Source: Planctomycetota bacterium (GTDB lineage Bacteria > Planctomycetota > UBA1135 > GCA-002686595). Taken from it: a stretch of 64,000 nucleotides of DNA. The stretch covers positions 1 through 64,000 of the forward strand of contig JADYYP010000035.1 in NCBI GenBank assembly GCA_020853575.1. The letters are read 5' to 3'. Shown here in pieces: positions 1 through 9,738 of this stretch (the first letter of the stretch is position 1; each line of letters begins with the position of its first letter). Under the pieces are notes generated by a model. The model was not told the DNA's origin and made no database searches. It was given only the letters and a program-made list of their open reading frames with translations. A program made the translations under genes and the position numbers.

Positions 1-26
1 CCAACGAACTGGGATATCTTCTGCAT
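1..26 (-). CDS. 5' end of an unidentified gene running off the left edge
   Basis: An ATG at 26 on the minus strand opens a frame that leaves the window after eight full codons (MQKISQFV...). An AAGGA-like stretch lies about 11 nt upstream. The peptide is too short to identify. Because the flanking DNA carries tandem repeats resembling an insertion-sequence terminus, a transposase is possible, but nothing in the visible codons proves it. Confidence 0.3.
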
Positions 27-351
27 GGTGGACCGTCTTCCTTGCGGCTCTGTGCCGCTTCTGTTGACCACGGACGCAGCGTAATCCGCGTGTTCAGGAA
101 GCTCGGTCCACCCATCCTGTTTGAGCCGACCCCACTTTCCCACGGCGCCGTCGACCGAGGGAAACCGAGGCTTGGGCTGGGCTCCTGAGGCAGTCCCGAC
201 ACGTGTCAAGGGACGTCATCTCTCGCGCAGTTAGGGGACGTCAACTTTCGCGCACCTTCGGTTGGGTAGGGATGTCGTTTGGTTGCCTGGGATGGTTCGG
301 GGGTGATCGAGGGGGCCGCGCGCCCGCGCCGCGCGCGCCTGAGCGTCGCAG
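27..351. other. Non-coding stretch beside a possible mobile-element end
   Basis: No credible gene lies here. The left part is the upstream region of the gene entering from the left edge. The middle holds two near-identical 20-bp repeats (210-254). The right part leads to the 3' end of the secreted-protein gene that stops at 352. I see no obvious terminator. Confidence 0.5.
210..254. repeat. Tandem 20-bp repeats, possible insertion-sequence terminus
   Basis: Two copies of a 20-bp motif (GGGACGTCA...TCGCGCA) sit at 210-229 and 235-254 and match at 18 of 20 positions by my count. Read on the minus strand the outer copy begins TGCGCG. Multiple repeats inside a terminus that starts with TG are typical of IS21-family elements (general family knowledge). 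The assignment to that family is inference, because the transposase lies outside the window. Confidence 0.35.
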
Positions 352-1554
352 CTACGGAATCACGCTGAACTCGAGGGCGTCGGAGAGGATGTAGTTGGCC
401 GGCGGAGCGAAGCCCGGGTCGCGGCCGATCCACTGGGCGCAGATGGTCGCGCCGGCCGGAATCCAGGGTTGGATCGCGTGCCATTTATTGAAGTCGAGCG
501 ACCACGCTCCGCTGCAGTCGACCAGTGGTGCGGCGCTCCCGCGCGAGTCGTGCACGCCGGCGCGCAAGCGCGGAGCGGCCACGCACACTGTCCCACCGCC
601 GAAGGGCAGCGCCGCCTGGCCCGAGAGACCGAAGAGCAAGAGTCCCGTTGCTTGGTTGCGCACGTTCGAGCAGGAGATCGTGTAGCCGTGCCTGGCCGTC
701 GCGCTCGCGTTGCCCGCGCCGCTGATCAGCGGCAAGCAGCCGTTGGAGGTCGGCTTCGTCGTGCAATAGGAGCTCGTCACCGTTCCGGGCCCAAAAGCCA
801 ACCCGAAGGGCGGGCTGGGCATCGCCAGAACGCGCGTCATGCTGTAGGCGTTCAAGTCGATCGTGTAGAGCCCACGGGTCGCGTTGCTGAACGTGTTCAC
901 GCTCGCCCAGAGTTCGCCGTTGGAACGAATGGCTACATCGTAGATGCGTGCGTTGAACGGACTTGGCAGATACGCTTGCCATGTTGCCGTGTGAGCGGTG
1001 AGATCGATGGCGTAAACGGCCACACCTGAATGAACCGAGTTCCAACCTCCGAATCCAACCAGAGATCCCGCTGGCATAAGAGCTGTCGCACAGATCCCGT
1101 CCAGTGGATCGATACCGGAAAGCACACCAATAGTCGTTGTTGCTCCGTTCGATGGACTGACCAAGTATGCAGTATCCAGATCGATAGCCAGTAGTGCATT
1201 CTGGCTAGGTAGCCATTCGAGGCAATGAACGTAGTTTCCGCTGTTCCCGACGCCCGTTGGGCCGACAATCTGAGAGTAGCCGTCTGCTGGGTTGATTGAC
1301 CAGAGATCGCGCGTCTGGTTTCCAAGCGTTAAGATCCTTCCATTGAGCTGAACAGCAGTGAACGGGTACATCGCCCAGGTATTGGCTCCGTTCAAGATCA
1401 CCCATGGATCAGACGTCATACTGGTGAGATCGATGGGCAACAGCCAACCTGAGTAGAGCCCGTACAGGTGCTCTTGCGCGAGAGTAGCATTCGGCTCTGC
1501 ACACGCAATCGCGATTGCGAGAAGTGACTTTTCATACCAGCTATGCGCAACCAT
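352..1554 (-). CDS. Secreted propeller-like protein with a Cys-containing C-terminal domain
   Basis: The 400-residue protein has a Sec-type signal peptide (hydrophobic LLAIAIACA, likely cleavage after ATLA near residue 26). The middle region has repeated blocks with Gly, Trp and Asp turns, consistent with a beta-propeller that reports on stored values, but I cannot name a family with certainty. From about residue 262 a distinct C-terminal domain begins with YC and has PFGGGT, a DCSG turn and an RDPGFAPP stretch. The same domain ends the 1078-residue protein at 19100-22336, where it is easier to see. The start ATG lies two bases after the stop of the upstream gene, so the two are probably co-transcribed. 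The N-terminal part has much lower G+C than the C-terminal domain. Function unknown; probably cell-surface or exported. Confidence 0.75.
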   Translation of the reverse strand: MVAHSWYEKSLLAIAIACAEPNATLAQEHLYGLYSGWLLPIDLTSMTSDPWVILNGANTWAMYPFTAVQLNGRILTLGNQTRDLWSINPADGYSQIVGPTGVGNSGNYVHCLEWLPSQNALLAIDLDTAYLVSPSNGATTTIGVLSGIDPLDGICATALMPAGSLVGFGGWNSVHSGVAVYAIDLTAHTATWQAYLPSPFNARIYDVAIRSNGELWASVNTFSNATRGLYTIDLNAYSMTRVLAMPSPPFGLAFGPGTVTSSYCTTKPTSNGCLPLISGAGNASATARHGYTISCSNVRNQATGLLLFGLSGQAALPFGGGTVCVAAPRLRAGVHDSRGSAAPLVDCSGAWSLDFNKWHAIQPWIPAGATICAQWIGRDPGFAPPANYILSDALEFSVIP

Positions 1555-1556
1555 TC

Positions 1557-3884
1557 CTACCGAATCTCCGCTTGCAAGTTGGACCAGAGCAGATCAACCC
1601 CTTGAAGGTCCGTGCGGATTGCAGCTTCACTGTTGAAGTACCAGTGAGCGCAAGAGCCTCCAAGACACTCATTGTCGTCAATGGCGAAAGCAACCAGAAG
1701 ACACGAGGATGAGCCAACTGGAACCCAAGTTGGCCAGTACGGAACTAGGTCCGCTGGCGCAATGGTATGCACCCACGGCGTCGGCAAGCTCACGCCCGGC
1801 GGCGCGCTGTCGTTGAAGGCGATGTAGCGCGTGCGGTAGTGCTCCGGCAGGTTCTGCAGGTCCACCACCGGCCGGTAGAGCGTCCCCGGTGGTCGGTACC
1901 AACCCGCAGGCGTGCTCCCGGCCGCCGGCGCCGGCGCCATCTTTCCGTGGACGATCACGTGCTGGCCCGCGCCGATGCTCATCGCGCTCGTGTTCTGCGG
2001 CAGGATCACCCAGCGACGGAATCCGACGCTGTCGTCGAGATCGGGATCGAGGCTGCCCGGGGTGTGATGGCTGGTGGAACCGTTCGAGTAACTGCCACTG
2101 ATCGTGAACAGGTGCACTTCGTCGAAGCCGAGGTCGACACCGAACTCGACTAGACGCGGATTGCCGTGGCCCTCGCCGTCGAAGTCAAATGGATTGGCTT
2201 CGGGGATGTTGGCGGAGAAGTCGAACACGGCGCCATTGGCCATCGTGATTCGCCCGCTGCTGCCCGGCACGTAGCCGGCGTCGACGAGTGGCGATCCGGG
2301 GAGCAAGCGCCAGTCGACGACACCGGTCAAGCTCGACTGCAATGTCGGCAGGAACTCTCCGGCAAAGCAGGGATCAACGCCGCTTGTGCCCGTCCCGTCG
2401 TAAATGGCAACCGCGGGCACCGGCGCGCCGGCGCCGGCGCATGTGTGCGTGACGCCGCAGGGCGTCGGCGGGCACGGTGCACCGTCGGTCGAGAAGCCAC
2501 CGCAGTCCCAACTGGCAGGCACGGGCGGCACTGCGGCAGTGACGGCCGCGGACGTCACCAGCGCTGAGAACATGCCGATCGGCCGGGCGGTGCTCGATGA
2601 GCCAACCGCCGCCGGTCCACCATTGCTGGCACCCACGCGGGACGGGGCGAAGGCGTTGAACGGCAGAACGACCGCCGGAATCCCGTCGACGATCGCTGTG
2701 TCGGCGTGGTCGATTCCGAGCATCGCCATCGGCTTGGGCGCCCCGGGTGCATAGGAGTAGGGGAAGGTGCGAAAGACGTTGTTCACGACGCCGCAGTTGC
2801 CCACTCCGCGCAAGGTCAAGTCGCAGTCGTAGCTTCCGCCACTGGCGAAGGCGCATCCGGGATCGGTGACGTCGATGATCCCAACCGCGTCGTCTCGGCA
2901 ACGCTCCAACCACTGCGTGCCCTCGCGGCGGCCGAACACGAACGTGTTGCCGAGCAGCAGCACCTGCTGATCCGTGTAGCCTTGGGGACTCTGGAGCTTC
3001 TGCTTGTTGAGCAGCACGCCAAACGTCGGTCCCGGGAGACTGACGTAGGCCGCGCCCGGCGCGGGGCGAATGGCGACTTGATGGCGCAGGTCGAACACAC
3101 TGTTGGCCACGACCGCGCGCGCGCCAGCGTTCCAGAGGGTTCCCGCGGCGGCCCACACTTGAATGTCGCCGCCTTGGAAGGTGAGACCCTGGAACACTTC
3201 GAGCGCGTCGCGAGTCAGGTCGAGCGGGTCGTACCAAGGTGGCGTTCCGCCGCCGGGGAGCGGCGCACCGAAGTCCACCAAAGAGAGGTCGAGCAGGATC
3301 TCCGCGAACTCGAGGTTGCCGTCCTCGGCCCACTTGCCGCCGATGGTCGGTCGGTTGGGGAAGAACTGCTGCGTGGCCGGTGCGCCGGCTCCTGGATCGC
3401 CGGTGCCGCGCAGGACGCAGTCTCGCGCTCGAACGCCGCGCACGTGCACTCGGTCCCGCATGCGGATCGGGAGCGCATCACCGCTCGAGTGGGGTCCATT
3501 CGCTCCCTGGGAGCTAGGGCCGTACACGCCGGGCTGGGCGTAGACCAGCGCTTGCGTGGGACTGTCCGGATTCAACACCACCGTGGCCAAGAAGCTCTGA
3601 CAGGTATCGATCGCGGTCTGGAGGCGCTTGAAAGGCGCCGTTGGATCGTTGATCTGCGCGATAGCGTCGTTGCCCGCGACAGGATCGACCCAGGCGAACA
3701 CGTCCATGGGAGCCGGCGTGGGAGGTGGGTCCTGATCCTCGCGTGCGCGCAGCTCCGGACGACTCGCGCTCAGCGGATTCGCTGAGAGAGAGAGAGAGAG
3801 AGAGAGAAACGAGCGCGAAGTGCGCCGAATTCGCGACGAGCCGCAGCGAGCGAGCTTTCTGCATGTGGGCCTCTCCGGTTGCAC
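1557..3884 (-). CDS. Secreted parallel beta-helix-like protein with a (GA)12 tract at its signal peptide
   Basis: The body of this 775-residue frame begins MDVFAWVDPVAGND..., followed by AQINDPTAPFKRLQTAID. That opening is typical of secreted proteins whose right-handed beta-helix catalogues repeated turns. No catalytic residues are recognisable. Start choice is the oddity. The longest frame uses a GTG at 3884 with no good ribosome site and an Arg-rich leader. A much better start, ATG 3864, has GGAGAGG five bases upstream and encodes a classic signal peptide (MQKARSLRLVANSAHFALV...). That start lies in a different frame and joins the body only if the (GA)12 tract changes length. As assembled, translation from 3864 gives a 116-residue product ending at 3514. 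The gene is therefore a phase-variable OFF state, an assembly indel, or uses the weak GTG. It is followed two bases later by the 400-residue secreted protein. Confidence 0.7.
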   Translation of the reverse strand: MQPERPTCRKLARCGSSRIRRTSRSFLSLSLSLSANPLSASRPELRAREDQDPPPTPAPMDVFAWVDPVAGNDAIAQINDPTAPFKRLQTAIDTCQSFLATVVLNPDSPTQALVYAQPGVYGPSSQGANGPHSSGDALPIRMRDRVHVRGVRARDCVLRGTGDPGAGAPATQQFFPNRPTIGGKWAEDGNLEFAEILLDLSLVDFGAPLPGGGTPPWYDPLDLTRDALEVFQGLTFQGGDIQVWAAAGTLWNAGARAVVANSVFDLRHQVAIRPAPGAAYVSLPGPTFGVLLNKQKLQSPQGYTDQQVLLLGNTFVFGRREGTQWLERCRDDAVGIIDVTDPGCAFASGGSYDCDLTLRGVGNCGVVNNVFRTFPYSYAPGAPKPMAMLGIDHADTAIVDGIPAVVLPFNAFAPSRVGASNGGPAAVGSSSTARPIGMFSALVTSAAVTAAVPPVPASWDCGGFSTDGAPCPPTPCGVTHTCAGAGAPVPAVAIYDGTGTSGVDPCFAGEFLPTLQSSLTGVVDWRLLPGSPLVDAGYVPGSSGRITMANGAVFDFSANIPEANPFDFDGEGHGNPRLVEFGVDLGFDEVHLFTISGSYSNGSTSHHTPGSLDPDLDDSVGFRRWVILPQNTSAMSIGAGQHVIVHGKMAPAPAAGSTPAGWYRPPGTLYRPVVDLQNLPEHYRTRYIAFNDSAPPGVSLPTPWVHTIAPADLVPYWPTWVPVGSSSCLLVAFAIDDNECLGGSCAHWYFNSEAAIRTDLQGVDLLWSNLQAEIR
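3784..3807. repeat. (GA)12 dinucleotide microsatellite in the signal-peptide coding region
   Basis: Twelve uninterrupted GA units (CT on the coding strand) encode alternating Leu-Ser in the hydrophobic core of the leader. A non-triplet repeat in this position changes the reading frame with each slippage step. Counting codons, 13 or 10 units would fuse the leader starting at 3864 to the mature protein; 12, as assembled, does not. Confidence 0.95.
3862..3876 (-). promoter_or_regulatory. Strong ribosome binding site with ATG for the out-of-frame leader
   Basis: On the minus strand GGAGAGG (3876-3870) is followed by five bases and ATG (3864-3862). This is the best Shine-Dalgarno/start combination for the downstream secreted gene, yet it reads into the wrong frame after the (GA)12 tract. 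The in-frame GTG at 3884 lies upstream of this site and has no comparable signal. Confidence 0.65.
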
Positions 3885-4251
3885 GTCGAGCTCTGCCGGC
3901 TCGGCGCGGACCTTCTCGATGGTGCGCGAGCTCGCGCAAAGTGTCCATGGACAATCCCCGCGATCCGCGCGACGAGCCGTCTCGAGGTCGCGCTCCCCGC
4001 TTCGCTTCCCCCTGAGAGTGCGAGCGCGCGCCGCGGCGCCTCCCGAGGTCCCAGCGAAGTCCCGCGAAGCGGTGCGTCCTGAACCTGTTCGAGCCCGACC
4101 GCCTGCGTCCGGTCAGCGCGACGCTCCGCGGCCCCGCGGGCGCGGCCGGCGCGGCGCTGACGGTTCCGGGCCGGTTTTCGTATCCTCTTCGCCCTTCGAA
4201 ATCGCGCCCGACCCGCCCCCCCAGGTGACGCGCGAGGTCGAGCACCGCCCC
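3885..4251. other. Divergent intergenic region before sucA
   Basis: These 367 bases separate the secreted beta-helix gene (minus) from sucA (plus) and must hold both promoters. A TATCCT hexamer at 4181-4186, about 65 bases before the sucA ATG, could be a -10 element; no convincing -35 is visible. The open frame runs through this region in frame with sucA, but its amino-acid content (Arg/Ser/Pro-rich) looks non-coding. I see no RNA gene. Confidence 0.4.
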
Positions 4252-7032
4252 ATGGACACCCACTGGCACCACAGTCTGAGCCTGGCCTTCGTCGAGGGCC
4301 TGTACTCGGAGTACCTGCGCGACCCCAACGCCGTCGAAGCCGATTGGCGCGCCTACTTCGCGGCTCAGGGGGGCGCGCCGGCGAGCTCGCCGAACCTGGG
4401 GCCCAACTTCGTCGCCCGCAGCATCTTCAACCCGCCCGGGGGCGCGGCCGAGCACGTCGAGTCGAGCGCCGCGGACATCCAAGATCGCGCCGACCAGCTG
4501 ATCCGCAGCTATCGCGTGCGCGGACACCTCGTGGCGCAGATCGACCCGCTCGGCCTCCCGCGTCCGCCGCACCCCGAGCTCGAGCCGGCGTTCTACGGCT
4601 TCGGCGCCCAGGACCTCGACCGCAAGGTCAGCGCGCGCACCTTCCACGGCAGCGGGGTCGAAACCCTGCGGAACGTGCTCGAGCGCATGCGCGCGACCTA
4701 CTGCCGCTCGATCGGCGTGCAGTACATGCACATCGACGACTTGGGGCTGAAGCGCTGGCTCGAGGAGCGCATGGAGGGCACCGAGAACCGCCTCAAGCTC
4801 TCGCGCGAGCAGCAGGTGCGCATCTACGAGAAGCTCGTCGACGCCGTGTTGTTCGAGGAGTTCGTGCAGAAGAAGTTCCTCGGTGCCAAGAGCTTCTCGC
4901 TCGAGGGCTGCGAGAGCTTGATCCCGCTGCTCGATCTGGCGCTGGAGCGCGCGGGAGAGCAGAAGGTCGACGAGATCGTGATCGGCATGGCGCACCGCGG
5001 CCGACTCAACGTGCTCGCCAACACCCTGGGCAAGCCGGCGGCGGACATCTTCCGCGAGTTCGAGGACACCGACCCCGAGCTCCACATGGGGCGCGGCGAC
5101 GTCAAGTACCACAAGGGCTTCTCGTCGCAGTTCACGACGCCCTCGGGCCAGGTGGTGCACCTCTCGTTGTGCTTCAACCCGAGCCACCTCGAGTTCGTCA
5201 ATCCCGTCGCTCTGGGGCGCGTGCGCGCCAAGCAGGATCGCTTCGGCGACCGTTTCGGCGAGCGCGGAGTCGCCCTGCTGATCCACGGCGACGCCGCCTT
5301 CGCCGGCGAGGGCATCGTGCAGGAGAGCCTGAACCTCTCGGAGCTCGCGCCCTACCGCACCGGCGGAACGATCCACGTCGTGGTGAACAACCAGATCGGT
5401 TTCACCACCAGCCCCTGCGACTCGCGCTCGTCGACCTACTGCACGGACGTGGCGAAGATGCTCCAGATCCCGATCTTCCACGTGAACGGCGAGGATCCGG
5501 AGGCCGTCGCGCAGGTGATCCGTCTGAGCCTCGACTTCCGCAAGCACTTCAAACGCGACGTGGTGATCGACATGTACGGCTACCGCCGCCGCGGTCACAA
5601 CGAAGGCGACGAGCCGAGCTTCACCGATCCGCGCCTGTACCAGGCCATCGCGCAGCGCAAGCCGGTGGCCGAGGCGTACCTCGACCACTTGCTCGCTCTG
5701 GGCGAGATCACGCGCGGCGAGGCCGAGGCGATCGCGGCGCGCCGCCGAGCGAAGCTCGAGGAGGACCTCTCGCGCGCGCGCTCGAAGGGCTTCGTCGCGA
5801 CCAAGGACAGCCAGGGCATGTACTGGAAGGGCTACTCCGGCGCATCGGAGGCGGACGTTCCGCGCGTCGCAACCGGCGTCGAGCGCGCCAAGCTCGAGCG
5901 CCTGCTCGGCCAGCTGACGCACGTCCCCGACGGATTCCGCGTCCATCCGAAATTGGAGCGCATGCTCGAGCAACGCCGCGAAATGCAACACGGCGCGCGC
6001 GCGCTGGATTGGGCCGCGGGTGAGGCGCTGGCACTCGCCACGTTGGCGGTCGAAGGCCACCGCGTGCGCATGACGGGCCAGGACGCGGAGCGCGGCACCT
6101 TCAGCCACCGCCACGCCGTGCTGCACGACTATGCCAACGGCGCACGCCACGAGATCTTCGCGCACCTCGCGCCCGACCAAGCGCCGGTCTACATCCGCAA
6201 CTCTGCTCTGTCCGAGACGGCGGTGCTGGGTTTCGAGTATGGCTACAGCCTCGACTATCCCGAGGCCCTGGTCGTGTGGGAGGCGCAGTTCGGCGACTTC
6301 GCCAACGTCGCGCAACCGATCATCGACCAGTTCATCGTCAGCGCCGAGGACAAGTGGAACCGCCTCTCGGGCTTGGTGATGCTCCTGCCCCACGGTTTCG
6401 AGGGTCAGGGGCCGGAGCACTCGAGCGCGCGCCTCGAGCGCTTCTTGACCTTGGCAGCCGACGAGAACATCCAGATCGTCGTGCCGACCACTCCGGCGCA
6501 GATGTTCCATTGCCTGCGCCGACAGCTCGCGCGGGCCTGGCGCAAGCCGTTGATCGTGATGACGCCGAAGAGCCTGCTGCGCCACCCCAAGTGCGTGTCC
6601 CCCCTCGAGGAGTTCACCACCGGCAAATTCCAACGCTTCCTGCCCGACGTGAAGCGGCTCGACGAGCGCGGCGTGCAGCGTGTGCTCCTGTGCAGCGGCA
6701 AGCTTTACTACGAGCTCGAGGAGGAGCGCGAGAAGCGCGGCTCGCTCGAGGTCGCGATCGTGCGCGTCGAGCAGCTCTACCCGATCCAGAACCTCGATCT
6801 CGAGGCGGCACTCGCGCCCTACGCGGCCAACGCAGAAGTCGTCTGGGTCCAGGAGGAGCCCGAGAACGCCGGAGCCTGGCGCTTCCTCGTTTCGCGCTTC
6901 GGCGAGCGCATCTTCGGCCGCAAGTTCCGCGGGATTTCGCGCCGCGCGGCCGCCTCACCGGCGACGGGCTCGCCCGCCAGCCACCGTATCGAGCAACAGA
7001 CCATCCTCGAGCGCGCCTTCGCGCCCCGCTGA
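4252..7032 (+). CDS. sucA: 2-oxoglutarate dehydrogenase E1 component
   Basis: The 926-residue thiamine-diphosphate enzyme decarboxylates 2-oxoglutarate and transfers succinyl to the E2 lipoyl group in the TCA cycle. The chosen start MDTHWHHSLSLAFVEGLYSE matches the conserved N-terminal E2-binding segment; the open frame extends upstream but without family similarity. Signature segments are present in order: GMAHRGRLNVLANTLGKP, VKYHKGFSS, NPSHLEFVNPV, IHGDAAFAGEG, VNNQIGFTT, YRRRGHNEGDEPSFTDP, GQDAERGTFSHRHAVL, FEYGYSLDYPEALVVWEAQF and LLPHGFEGQGPEHSSAR. Length is normal for the OdhA/SucA family. It is followed 28 bases later by sucB and then lpd, so the complex is encoded as one unit. Confidence 0.97.
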   Translation: MDTHWHHSLSLAFVEGLYSEYLRDPNAVEADWRAYFAAQGGAPASSPNLGPNFVARSIFNPPGGAAEHVESSAADIQDRADQLIRSYRVRGHLVAQIDPLGLPRPPHPELEPAFYGFGAQDLDRKVSARTFHGSGVETLRNVLERMRATYCRSIGVQYMHIDDLGLKRWLEERMEGTENRLKLSREQQVRIYEKLVDAVLFEEFVQKKFLGAKSFSLEGCESLIPLLDLALERAGEQKVDEIVIGMAHRGRLNVLANTLGKPAADIFREFEDTDPELHMGRGDVKYHKGFSSQFTTPSGQVVHLSLCFNPSHLEFVNPVALGRVRAKQDRFGDRFGERGVALLIHGDAAFAGEGIVQESLNLSELAPYRTGGTIHVVVNNQIGFTTSPCDSRSSTYCTDVAKMLQIPIFHVNGEDPEAVAQVIRLSLDFRKHFKRDVVIDMYGYRRRGHNEGDEPSFTDPRLYQAIAQRKPVAEAYLDHLLALGEITRGEAEAIAARRRAKLEEDLSRARSKGFVATKDSQGMYWKGYSGASEADVPRVATGVERAKLERLLGQLTHVPDGFRVHPKLERMLEQRREMQHGARALDWAAGEALALATLAVEGHRVRMTGQDAERGTFSHRHAVLHDYANGARHEIFAHLAPDQAPVYIRNSALSETAVLGFEYGYSLDYPEALVVWEAQFGDFANVAQPIIDQFIVSAEDKWNRLSGLVMLLPHGFEGQGPEHSSARLERFLTLAADENIQIVVPTTPAQMFHCLRRQLARAWRKPLIVMTPKSLLRHPKCVSPLEEFTTGKFQRFLPDVKRLDERGVQRVLLCSGKLYYELEEEREKRGSLEVAIVRVEQLYPIQNLDLEAALAPYAANAEVVWVQEEPENAGAWRFLVSRFGERIFGRKFRGISRRAAASPATGSPASHRIEQQTILERAFAPR

Positions 7033-7060
7033 CCCTACAGAACGCGAGAATCTCCCGCTT

Positions 7061-8290
<1,230 letters not shown>

Positions 8291-8293
8291 GCG

Positions 8294-9682
8294 ATGCAGC
8301 ACCACGATCTGATCGTCATCGGCGCCGGCCCCGGAGGCTACGTCGCGGCGCTGCGCGCGGCGCAGCTCGGCCTGAACGTCGCGTGCGTCGAGAAGGAAAG
8401 CCGCCTCGGAGGCACCTGCCTGCGCGTCGGGTGCATCCCGAGCAAGGCACTGCTCGAGTCGAGTGAGCTCTACTCGGAGGCGCGCCACGGCTTGGCGGGC
8501 CACGGCATCGTCGCTGGCGCGGTTACCCTCGACCTGGCGGCGATGCTCGCGCGCAAGGACGGCATCGTCGACCAACTGACGCGCGGCATCGCCGGTCTGC
8601 TCAAGAAGGGCGGGATCACGCGCTACGAAGGCCTGGGTCGCCTGGCGGGTGCGGGTAGGGTCGATGTCGTCGCTGCTGACGGTGGCGTGACTCCGTTGTC
8701 CGCCGTGCACGTGCTGATCGCCACCGGTTCGACGAGCGCGACCCTGCCGGGGATCGAGCTCGATCCCGAACGCGTGTGCACGAGCACCGAAGCCCTGGCC
8801 TGGCCGTCGGTCCCCGGCCACCTGGTCGTGATCGGCGCGGGCGCCATCGGGCTCGAGCTCGGCAGCGTGTGGTGCAGGCTCGGAGCCAAGGTGACGGTGC
8901 TCGAATATCTCGAGCGCATCCTGCCCGCCAACGACGCCGAGATCGCCAAGGATGCTCAAAGGGTCCTGGCCAAGCAGGGGCTCAGCTTCAAGCTCGGCGT
9001 GAAAGTCACGGGAGCGCGCGCGACGAGCGACGGTGCACTGATCGAGATCGAAGGCCACGAGCCGCTCCGCTGCGACCGCGTGTTGGTTGCCGTCGGTCGC
9101 CGACCGAACACCGCAGGTCTCGCGCTCGAGCAACTGGGGATCGCGCTCGACCCCAAAGGACGGATCCCAGTCGACGCCCACTACCGCACGCAGGCCAGCG
9201 GCGTTTACGCGATCGGCGACGTGATCCCGGGCCCGATGCTCGCGCACAAGGCCGAAGACGAGGGCGTGGCCTGCGTCGAGCACATCGTCACGGGCTACGG
9301 GCACGTCAACTACGACACCATCCCGAACATCGTGTACACACACCCCGAGGTCGCGGGCGTCGGCAAGACCGAGGAAGAGCTCGTCGCCGCGGGCGTTCCC
9401 TACCGCAAGGGCGCGTTCCCCTTCCTCGCGAACGGGCTCGCGAAGGCCCTCGGCTCGACGCAGGGCAAGGTCAAGATCCTGGCGCACCGTGACACCGACC
9501 GGATCCTCGGTGTGCACATCCTCGGCCCGCGCGCGGGTGACTTGATCGCCGAGGCCGTGGTCGCGATGGAGTTCGGAGCCTCGTCCGAAGACTTGGCGCG
9601 CACTTGCCACGCGCATCCGACGTTGGCGGAGTGCGTCAAGGAGGCGGCTCTCGCGGTCGACGGGCGCGCGCTGCACATCTGA
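8294..9682 (+). CDS. lpd: Dihydrolipoamide dehydrogenase (E3)
   Basis: The 462-residue FAD/NAD disulfide oxidoreductase re-oxidises the E2 dihydrolipoyl group. The N-terminal FAD fingerprint is VIGAGPGGYVAALRAAQLG. The redox-active pair Cys42 and Cys47 lies in GGTCLRVGCIPSK. A second dinucleotide fold follows (VVIGAGAIGLELGSVW), then the FAD-contact GDVIPGPMLAHKAEDEG. The C-terminal His-Glu base segment is CHAHPTLAE. GAGG lies eight bases before the ATG. It is the last gene of the sucA-sucB-lpd unit and probably supplies E3 to other lipoyl complexes too. Confidence 0.97.
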   Translation: MQHHDLIVIGAGPGGYVAALRAAQLGLNVACVEKESRLGGTCLRVGCIPSKALLESSELYSEARHGLAGHGIVAGAVTLDLAAMLARKDGIVDQLTRGIAGLLKKGGITRYEGLGRLAGAGRVDVVAADGGVTPLSAVHVLIATGSTSATLPGIELDPERVCTSTEALAWPSVPGHLVVIGAGAIGLELGSVWCRLGAKVTVLEYLERILPANDAEIAKDAQRVLAKQGLSFKLGVKVTGARATSDGALIEIEGHEPLRCDRVLVAVGRRPNTAGLALEQLGIALDPKGRIPVDAHYRTQASGVYAIGDVIPGPMLAHKAEDEGVACVEHIVTGYGHVNYDTIPNIVYTHPEVAGVGKTEEELVAAGVPYRKGAFPFLANGLAKALGSTQGKVKILAHRDTDRILGVHILGPRAGDLIAEAVVAMEFGASSEDLARTCHAHPTLAECVKEAALAVDGRALHI

Positions 9683-9686
9683 GCGA

Positions 9687-9714
9687 CGACGCCTGCACGG
9701 CGAGGTCGGCGTCG
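9687..9714. terminator. Weak bidirectional hairpin between convergent genes
   Basis: A 7-bp inverted repeat (CGACGCC / GGCGTCG) with a 14-base loop lies just after the lpd stop and before the end of the convergent HEAT/VWA gene. There is no T-run, so function as an intrinsic terminator is uncertain. Confidence 0.25.
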
Positions 9715-9738
9715 GCCGCGCGAGCTCCACGGCGCGCG

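Noticed and set aside
1557-3884. Pseudogene call for the beta-helix gene
   Set aside because: The mature frame is long and intact; the frame problem is confined to the repeat tract, which favours slippage or an assembly indel.
3514-6633. Long minus-strand open frame (over 1000 codons) opposite sucA
   Set aside because: Only a GC-driven shadow of sucA; no family similarity. Its first part is real only as the 116-residue out-of-frame product from 3864.
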